A DNA stretch of 64,000 nt from assembly GCA_003956705.1 (NCBI GenBank), contig QZCP01000005.1, forward strand, positions 1 through 64,000, written 5' to 3'. Both the position numbers and the translations under genes were made by a program. Every line of letters begins with the position of its first letter. Within the stretch, counting starts at the first letter, position 1. This document shows, in pieces, positions 56,891-64,000 of this stretch. The stretch is from Brevipalpus yothersi. Lineage: Eukaryota > Arthropoda > Arachnida > Trombidiformes > Tenuipalpidae. The notes below the pieces were generated by a model that worked only from the letters and a program-made list of their open reading frames with translations, had not been told where the DNA came from and did not search any database.

Positions 56891-57530
56891 TCATCAATTA
56901 ATAAATTTCTCTCTTCTCTGTATTTTCATGATTAAAACCCGAACAAGTTTCCACAAGTGAATGGTCTAAAAGATCAAATGATAGTGATGATTTTGAGCTA
57001 AACTGAATCTTTGTGCCCGATGAGATTCAAGATCATTTCTCTGAGAAATGAAATGCCGATTCACTGAGAAATAGCGGATGCAAGAAATTATTTATTAGAT
57101 ATGTTTTCCATGCAATCATAGGCGATAGTATAGTCTCTCTAACAAGATCTTCACATAGGTACAAGTCAGAAGAAGGTTTTTGAGTACCTCATAAGAGAGG
57201 GACAAGCTGCATAAAGTTCCTCAGCCTCATCGCCTATCCGATCAGAATATGAAACAGTGCAAAGAATCATAGGTTTTGTCTCAGTATGAGCAAATATCGA
57301 TAATTCATACAAAACAGGTAACTATTAATAAAAGACCAAAACTCGATCAACTTTTCGCTGGAAAAGGCGGGAGAATTGCGACTATGAGCGCATGCGTCAA
57401 TTAAAAGGCTTAAAACTTTTTCCAGGTCTCATCAAACTTTCGGTATTCGTTCGAGAAGAAGAAATCTTTCTCGAAGCTTAATCTTTACAACTGCCAATAG
57501 ATCTTGATAGCTTATGAGCCTACAGTTGAG

Positions 57531-57810
57531 TTATTTTTGTCCAGTTCCTGCACACTGCAAGGGATGCGGAATGGCTGCTGCAGAGATAAATCGAACACTA
57601 AAATTGAGATATTGGTCCAAGGTACCATTGAAATTCGAGCGATCAAGAATAATTATTTCTGACCAATTCATGAGCTCCAAATGGAAAAGAATAACAATAT
57701 AGTTTGATCTAAGACATCTGAAATTTTTAAAATCAATCATCTAACTATCCAAATTATTGTTAAAAATAATTAATGCAATAAAAACATAGAAATATTGATT
57801 TCCATATACA
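57531..57810 (-). pseudogene. Short two-segment ORF, unit 2
   Basis: Counterpart of 47961-48260. The lower part is open (LELMNWSEIIILDRSNFNG, then FSVRFISAAAIP, ending GTGQK). A one-base change near 57755 puts the first hydrophobic segment (YVFIALIIF) out of frame, and ATG occurs only after it. The second hydrophobic segment is weaker than in unit 1. Probably non-functional. Confidence 0.35.
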
Positions 57811-58626
57811 TTCTCAATTGCGTTATCGCCCTGGTTAACAACAGGAGATGAAACATTAAGAATATCATTATGCTATGGTCTTATCTAGTTTATCCTTTGT
57901 AATATTGAGATTGGAGTTTGTCTTTCGCACTCTCACACTAGAAGTGTTTGTCTGATTTCTGTCAATGTTAGAGTACATGATAATCTGTACCACGATATGA
58001 GCTCGGAGAACAGAAAAGACTGAATAGCATCCATAGTAACCGAGAAGCCTTTAAATCACTGTTGAAGTGTTGGAACTCGGCTTGTAAAACGAAAATTATG
58101 AAAATGACTGATATACATACACCCACATTGTGAAGATGATCAGTTATCTATGTGTTTACAATCAATCATGAGACCACGGAAAGCAATGCTATACTATTAC
58201 ACATTCTTCTCATTGATTATGTATTCTACATACTTCCCGATATACTGAGAAGCTATCAACTAGTTACTGTGTCGATGATTTTCGGTACAGAATTCGTTTA
58301 TTGGATGAAAAATGTGGTCCAAATCTAGCATTATGTTCCTTAAATCTCAAAATCATCTAAGACTCAAGCTGATTGTAACATTTTTCCTGTCTAATCGATT
58401 GTTGAAGGTCGTTTTTCATAGATTTTATTTTATCTAACTCCAGAGCAAGAAGTTACAAAAAGTAAGTTGGGAAGGTTAACATTCGAGTTGAGAATACAGA
58501 CAAATCTAAATTGTCGAAGATTTGTGAAAAGAATATTATGCTCTATGAAAATCGAATGAATACAAAATTGATTATCATATTCAAAATGAAGCTTGTTCGC
58601 TGATCTTGGGCCGTTTTGTATTTCCA

Positions 58627-59659
58627 TTAGAGTTCCCTCCATCCGCTCTTGTCAGAACATATGAGATTTTTCTTGCTGAACTGAACGAAAGGAGCTGTTT
58701 GCAGATATTGGCATGTTTTCATGTCACCTTTCAAATCGTTTCCTGAGAAGAAAGATATTTTATTTTGTTTTGATTAAGATTGAGGAGGAAACTTACCATC
58801 TAGTAAAACGCGCCTAGGGATCGAATTAAATGCATGAGAAAAAGTGACTAGCTTGTTCCCCTGGAGGTTCACTTCTTCCAGTGAAGGCATTGAGTGAAAA
58901 ATATCTTCTTCCAAATATGAAATTTTATTATTTTCCAGATTCAATCTCTTCAGCTTATCGAAACTGCCATCCTTTTTGGTCAATCGACCCAGAAAACAAT
59001 AATTAATAGATAATTCTCTTAAGTTGGGAGCCAGACGATAGTTCATATTGTCCCATGGATACAAATTGTCGACACTAACGAGAGTAAGAGTTAAGAGATA
59101 TTTTGAAAAGATCAATTTATCCAATGGATCATTTGAAAAAGAACCGATATAGCAATTATCAATACGAATATGCTTGAATTGAGTGCATTTCAGCCATTTC
59201 CACTCCAGTATATTGTTGTTGTTGTAGACCGTGAGGGATGTTCGTTTCATGATACTGTCATCTCGTCCTGGACAGGAATCCAAGATCATCACATCGTTGA
59301 GTGATATTAAATGATCATATTGTATGGAATGGGCCGAGAGTGGCAATCTCCGATCATCGATAGCATGTTGAGGGGCATGAACCAGTATAGTGTGAAACGG
59401 ACTGAGTTCGAGGCAATCATCTGGTTTCATGGGATCAACTTTCAATTTCGAAACATCCAAAACCAAACTCTTCTTATCAACTTGTGGGGAAGAGAATGAA
59501 ATATCACAAATTTAATGTTTCCGTTCCTTGTTCTTGTTATATTCAATACTTACCATCTTCAGATTTATAATAAGAACACAATTCTTTTTCCGAATTCAAC
59601 TCAGGTGTCGGTGTGGTGAAACACATCAGTGCATAAAGACAAAATATATTCCAATTCAT
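58627..59659 (-). CDS. Secreted leucine-rich-repeat protein, copy E
   Basis: Minus-strand exons 59659-59554, 59480-58797 and 58742-58627 (introns of 73 and 54 bp) encode 301 residues. Signal peptide MNWNIFCLYALMCFTTPTP. N-terminal domain DKKSLVLDVSKLK, FHTILVHAPQHAID and HLISLNDVM. LRRs LRELSINYCFLGRLTKKDG, LKRLNLENNKISYLEEDIF and LEEVNLQGNKL. C-terminal cap TCQYLQTAPFVQF and LICSDKSGWREL. It differs from A, B and C more than they differ from each other and forms a subgroup with the truncated copy D. It is the intact member of the D/E pair. Confidence 0.85.
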
Positions 59660-60615
59660 ATTGATCGAATTATCAACCACTAGTTTAATGTAAACTTAAC
59701 TAACTCACTTCCAAACCTCTGACTTGTCTAGAATGAAATGATTCAACTTAACTGATCAACTAATTCTGAAACTGATCAAAGAGATTCGCGACTTGTCGAG
59801 ATGAAACGTCATTAGTTAATCAAATTGTCTTGAGGAAAGCTCAGGAAAGTTGATCCAAGACTACGTACAATATTTTGTCTTATATTTGAGTTCTTTTATC
59901 GTCGTATCGAGGCTGGATCAAGTGTTTACATTTCCCTGAATGAATGAAATTCTTTGGGCTCACACTTTCACTCTCTCTCTGGTGATAAAGTTTGAGTTTC
60001 ACTCTCACTTTTATCACTATCAAAGTGATTATTTCAATCAAAATTCCAATCTGTGTCCACTGAGTGACCATTGGTCAGTCAAGACTGTGGCGTTTCTATT
60101 TTGAGATGAGCTTTTCTTTAAATGAGGGATGCTGGATTTTAATTTGCCTAACATGAATGTAACTTGTATCTTGACTTCCCGATATTTGACCATTTACGAT
60201 TCCCTCTCAGACAGCAAGCCCCAAAGAATCAGGAAAAGTACAAGATTCATCATTTTCACTACTTCATTCATGAGAAAATTAACCAGTAAACATGTATTCT
60301 GAAGGCAAAAACAAATTAATCACAATTTCTGGACGAGTTTAGCTTGTAAATTTGAATTTATCATGTGTTCAGCCATTTTTCATTGCTACCCAAGTTAGCA
60401 AAATAATACCAAGGCTTCATGTCTTTTTTGTGGTAGCTTGTTCTATTAACAGTGTCTGTCAGCAATTACGATGTATCAACATGATCGATCTCATAAATGA
60501 GAGTTTAAATACAATCGAATGTCAATCGATCATCATTCGAAACTGTCCTACTCATTAAAACAAAACACTGTGAAGAGCCGACTCAACGGGAAAAGTCAAA
60601 AGTATTTTCACCTGT

Positions 60616-60683
<68 letters not shown>

Positions 60684-61522
60684 TTTCTATCTGAACTAAC
60701 TCATAAGTCAGTTGATTCGGCTTTCCATAGCCTCCAAGCCATATCATGTCTATTAGAGCAACTAGAGTTGCTCTGATGAGAAGACTGTCTATCAGATTGT
60801 TACAACTTTCATCTTGTGTTTGGATTGACACCAGAGAATGGTCTAACTGTGATCTAAAAAGTGTACTTTCCCATTCTCAATTTCTTCAATCTAACTACCA
60901 GTCAATTCAGCACGAAGTTATGTGATCAGATAGAAAATTCTTATCAATTCACTTGTTCATATCATGAATAGTGAAGTTGATTTAGTTTTTCTCAATTACC
61001 AATGCTGTTTCTGCAAGCTTGTGACCTTCTCTGATTGAAAATTTTAACAATTAAAAGGCAACCATTGTGAGCTTGTTCAATAATTCGGACCAATAGAGAG
61101 ATAAAAATTTAGAATTGAATTGGTTTTTCGGTATTCAATCTGTTTCAGCATTACTCAACTGTTGATGCTTGTCCACGTTCATAGACTAAGACAAAATCCA
61201 AAGATTAAATTGGAGTATTAAATTAAAAGTGGGTTCTAGTGTCCTTCAATACCTTTCGATCGCAAAGTTGATTCCTCTTCGGTGATCAGGTAACAACTAG
61301 ATCAGAAACAAATATTACATCAACCATCAACACCATCAACATAGTAAGTACTAGAAATTATGTTATTGAATGATTTAGTATGATAAAAAACAATCGCTCT
61401 CGTTTTCATAAGTTTTCCCATCAAATTTATTCAGATTTAACGAATAGAACTCATATTATATTGTCAATATTTGACTAAACTGAATCCTTGCTCGAATCTC
61501 AATGTTTCAATTAACTTCAAAA
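59660..61522. other. Intergenic, duplicated in part
   Basis: 59660-60340 is present only here (deleted from unit 1). 60340-60740 matches 49681-50022. Beyond 60740 no repeat partner or gene is seen. Confidence 0.45.
60617..60681. repeat. (GA)n microsatellite
   Basis: About 32 GA units. The equivalent place in unit 1 (49957-49971) has only about five, so the tract expanded after duplication or contracted in unit 1. Confidence 0.95.
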
Positions 61523-62308
61523 TCAATAATAATCATCTCTGAACGGCTTCAATCTTTTTTCTGAATGATAAGCGATTTCAGGGGCATAGTAAGGATCTGC
61601 GTGAAATTTAAATATAGAATCATATATCTTTATCACTGATGCTGCCATGAGAGCTTTCATATAGTTGGTGGTCCATTTAGAATCATTGACACAATAACTG
61701 CCGATGATCCTAATTGGATTGAGGAGGAACAGTTCTAGCAGTCCTTCAGCCACAAAAACACTTCTCAAAAGAGCTCTATCCCATCTTTTGAAAAAGTTTT
61801 TGGTCTTTTTCCATCCTGATTTAAGCTTTTCAGATAGCTTATGGCCCAAACGTTTAGTTGCTGATATCATTTTTGAGAAAAATTTTTTCACCTTGTTTTC
61901 ATCTTTATTTTTTAGAACCAATCCAACTTCTTTGACTAGCTCAGGACGATTTGCTATACTCTCATCAATTGCTTTGATCATGTCTTCAGCGTTCAGTGCA
62001 TCATTCTTGAGATGTAGATCTTGGAATTTTTGGTTCAAATCATCAGACCAGCTTGATAATGGGATTGATAATTTTTTCACTTCCTCTGGACTCAATTTAA
62101 TATCATCCATGGCATGAGAAATTTTTTTCACCTCTTCGACAATTTTTTGATGACGTTGCTCATCAGAGAGACTTTTATCATCAAATACATTCTTTAGATT
62201 GGTCAAGATATTTTCCAAAACATTCTCATCCTTATCGTCATTTGATACTGTTTGACCAGGTGAAAGAATGCTGGTGGTGAGGAGCAAGAAAAATGTACCC
62301 AAAAACAT
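61523..62308 (-). CDS. Secreted lysine-rich helical protein 1
   Basis: 261 residues from the ATG at 62308 (MFLGTFFLLLTTSILS signal peptide). The mature part is strongly helical and charged: ENVLENILTNLKNVF, RHQKIVEEVKKIS, IKAIDESIANRPELVKEVG, VKKFFSKMISATKRLGHKL, then the basic aromatic stretch KSGWKKTKNFFKRW and a hydrophobic segment (LLELFLLNPIRIIG), ending in a tyrosine-rich tail. The paralogue at 63.2 kb aligns along its whole length, with the motifs RHQKIV, AIDESI, NRPEL, KEVG, KSGWKKTK, LNPI and YD kept. No known domain is recognised. A secreted effector, storage or membrane-interacting protein are all possible; none is demonstrated. Confidence 0.8.
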   Translation of the reverse strand: MFLGTFFLLLTTSILSPGQTVSNDDKDENVLENILTNLKNVFDDKSLSDEQRHQKIVEEVKKISHAMDDIKLSPEEVKKLSIPLSSWSDDLNQKFQDLHLKNDALNAEDMIKAIDESIANRPELVKEVGLVLKNKDENKVKKFFSKMISATKRLGHKLSEKLKSGWKKTKNFFKRWDRALLRSVFVAEGLLELFLLNPIRIIGSYCVNDSKWTTNYMKALMAASVIKIYDSIFKFHADPYYAPEIAYHSEKRLKPFRDDYY

Positions 62309-62974
62309 TATCACAATGTGTGTATTGCCAACAATACCGAAACAAGATAAACAATCACTTAATATGATGGCTACCGACTTAATGACTCTTATTAGTCTCT
62401 CTGGTTAGTCTTGTTGCCAACTCATAGCACTGAAAAATTTGATCAACACCTTGATGATCTGTATAGAATCTCCTCCAAAAGGGGAAAAAATTGAATTCCA
62501 GGTGATGTACATAGGCTGTATTACATGTGTACTATCGAGAATTAATATAAAATCATGGCTACTCGTATTTACTGCAAAGTCTAAGCGAAGATCTCGTTAA
62601 TCCGAATAGTCATATCTTTTCGGTGTTTTTTGGGCCATTTTCTGACAAACGACATCTCATATAAGCGGTAAGGTCTCACAAACAATTCATTTAGATCATC
62701 TTGAGGCTCAATAAAGCCCAAAGGTTCAATATTATTTCTTCTGTGAATAGTTAAGTCCTATCATCATTAATGCTCACTGGATCTTTCCTCCATAATAAAC
62801 AATCATTTCACTAGCTTTTCCTCTTATTGTTTTCTTCTATTAATGTAGGCATATAAGCTCCAGTAGAGTTCAAGCAAAAAAGAAATTTATCAAAAAGGCT
62901 GATCAAAAGAACTAAACTAATTTTTGACATAACGGTCATCATTGAATACGATTAAATACACCCATTATACCTAA
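62309..62974. other. Intergenic
   Basis: 5' flank of secreted protein 1. No gene or repeat is recognised. Confidence 0.45.
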
Positions 62975-63196
62975 AAACTGATCATTCTTCAACTCTTGAT
63001 AGAGAAATTTGCTTCCACTTGTGATTCTTGGCTCATGAAGTTCATTAATTCTAATCCTCATTGTTCATTTTGTGACATGTGTCATCAAAAAATTTGTACA
63101 ACTCGTCAAATGAGTTTCGAATTTCGAGAAATTCACCGACGATGTGGAACGTATCATGAAGAACATGAGGATTGTCTCGAGTCCAATGCATATTAG
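62975..63196 (+). CDS. Possible cysteine-rich terminal exon
   Basis: The plus strand is open from 62975 to a TAG at 63194-63196. Without an ATG at the start, the best reading is a last exon after an acceptor-like TCTTGATAG at 62995-63002. It encodes STCDSWLMKF, then HCSFCDMCHQKICTTRQ, then RRCGTYHEEHEDCLESNAY, with seven cysteines in 60 residues, spaced like a small secreted or zinc-binding module. Its stop overlaps the stop of the opposite-strand secreted protein 2 by three bases. No upstream exon was found and no family is recognised. Confidence 0.35.
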   Translation, partial: KLIILQLLIEKFASTCDSWLMKFINSNPHCSFCDMCHQKICTTRQMSFEFREIHRRCGTYHEEHEDCLESNAY

Positions 63197-64000
63197 CGTC
63201 CTCCTCCATAAATCTTACCAAGAAGAGATTGATGTTTAACAGTTGGTTCTAAAATGTCCTGGCTATGGGCCTGCATCTTTTCAAGATAATCAGCATCTCC
63301 GTGAAATTTGAAGAGAGCATCGTAAATTCTCATCGCTGAAGACACTATCAAAGCTTCTGCAAGATCAGTATTGTAATCTTCATCATGGAACGGGAAAGTG
63401 ATGACAAAAACAATCGGGTTAAGAATAAGAAACTCAAATAGTCCGAAAGTTGCTAGTGAACCTCGAACGAAACCTCTTTGAACTTTCTTTAGGAATTTTT
63501 TCGTCTTCTTCCAACCAGATTTGAGTTTTTCTTTCAATTTATGACCAAGATGCCTAGCTTCTGAATTAATTTTGGAGAAAAATTGTCTCACTTTGCCTTT
63601 ATCTTTGTTTTTGAGAACATTTCCAACTTCTTTGGCCAGCTCAGGACGGTTTTCTATACTTTCATCGATTGCTTTGATCAGATTTTCAGGAGTTAGATCT
63701 TCCTCTCCCGAATTAAGATGCTCCATCCTCTCTTTCAGATCATTAGTCCATTCGCCCAGTGGTCCTGATAGTTTTTCCACCTCATCTTTACTCAATTCAA
63801 TGTCACCCACAGCTTGCGACAGTTTTTTGATCTCATCCACAATCTTTTGATGACGAACATCTTCGGAAAGCTCCTTTTCTTGCAGGATGCTCTTGATATT
63901 GGTTAGAACTTGTTCAAAAATGCCATCATCTGTCTCGCTGTTGGACTCAGAAATTCCAGATAGAATAGCACACACTAATAGAAAAATAACTTTCACATAC
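63193..64000 (-). CDS. Secreted lysine-rich helical protein 2, 5' end beyond window
   Basis: The frame is open to the window edge. The in-frame codon at 63996 is GTG and the only nearby ATG is out of frame, so the true start probably lies just beyond base 64000. The visible part begins inside a signal peptide (VIFLLVCAILSGIS) and continues IFEQVLTNIKSIL, RHQKIVDEIKKLSQ, IKAIDESIENRPELAKEVG, VRQFFSKINSEARHLGHKL, KSGWKKTKKFLKKV, then the hydrophobic FGLFEFLILNPIVFVI, ending KIYGGGR. It is a head-to-tail paralogue of secreted protein 1, about 0.9 kb apart. Confidence 0.8.
   Translation of the reverse strand, partial: YVKVIFLLVCAILSGISESNSETDDGIFEQVLTNIKSILQEKELSEDVRHQKIVDEIKKLSQAVGDIELSKDEVEKLSGPLGEWTNDLKERMEHLNSGEEDLTPENLIKAIDESIENRPELAKEVGNVLKNKDKGKVRQFFSKINSEARHLGHKLKEKLKSGWKKTKKFLKKVQRGFVRGSLATFGLFEFLILNPIVFVITFPFHDEDYNTDLAEALIVSSAMRIYDALFKFHGDADYLEKMQAHSQDILEPTVKHQSLLGKIYGGGR

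Larger units (their letters stand above)
53497..60740. repeat. Segmental duplication, unit 2
   Basis: Second copy of 43562-50022, in the same orientation about 10 kb away. It carries the Gemin2 flank and pseudogene, small membrane-protein gene, LRR copy F (broken), short two-segment ORF, LRR copy E (intact) and the GA tract plus CTTTCCATAGCCTCCAAGCC end. It retains about 1.1 kb at 59.2-60.3 kb that unit 1 lost, and lacks most of LRR exons 2-3 that unit 1 kept at 46.3-47.0 kb. Confidence 0.85.

Noticed and set aside
61704..62117. 137-codon plus-strand ORF
   Set aside because: Antisense to secreted protein 1; the same effect produces the ORF at 63572-63850 over secreted protein 2.

Overview
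This is eukaryotic nuclear DNA from an AT-rich, compact animal genome. Genes are split by short GT-AG introns (about 50-90 bp). They are recognisable as animal-type splicing factors (a CWF19L2-like protein and Gemin2), a PSI-domain membrane protein and secreted leucine-rich-repeat proteins. Microsatellites and dead transposons are common. An arthropod, possibly a mite, would fit, but nothing in the sequence proves the lineage. There are no bacterial operons, CRISPR arrays or convincing tRNA/rRNA genes. Sequence quality is draft: there is a 301-base run of N at 11931-12231 and single Ns at 11268 and 29255.

Layout. 0-0.6 kb: start of a secreted helical protein on the minus strand that runs off the left edge. 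0.6-35 kb: mostly gene-poor DNA. It holds hairpin-rich GATAAG satellite blocks (1.7-2.7, 4.85-5.3, 6.66-7.3 and, inverted, 9.15-9.44 kb), a duplicated block interrupted by the N gap (8.7-9.1 and 11.9-12.8 kb), decayed Gemin2 copies (16.7-18.9 kb), simple repeats, and a nearly intact Ty3/gypsy-type LTR retrotransposon (22.8-28.5 kb). The retrotransposon sits inside a dead Tc1/mariner transposase gene, flanked by a 4-bp GATA target duplication.

35.3-38.7 kb: two RNA-splicing genes, a five-exon CWF19L2-like gene (+) and the most complete Gemin2 gene (-), which has one in-frame TAA. 39.8-59.7 kb: a cluster of secreted leucine-rich-repeat genes with an identical three-exon design. Copies A and B are on +, copies C and E are intact on -, and D and F are broken. 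Within the cluster a unit of about 6.5-7.2 kb is duplicated (about 43.56-50.02 and 53.50-60.74 kb). Each unit carries a decayed Gemin2 copy, a small membrane-protein gene and two LRR gene positions. In each unit a different LRR gene survived. A single-exon Sema/plexin-like gene with a PSI domain (51.2-53.0 kb) lies between the units.

61.5-64 kb: two tandem secreted lysine-rich helical proteins, the second running off the right edge, with a cysteine-rich ORF overlapping tail to tail. The main themes are local duplication, decay and shuffling around Gemin2, and expansion of lineage-specific secreted proteins. Gene models were built by hand from splice signals, reading phase and agreement between paralogues.
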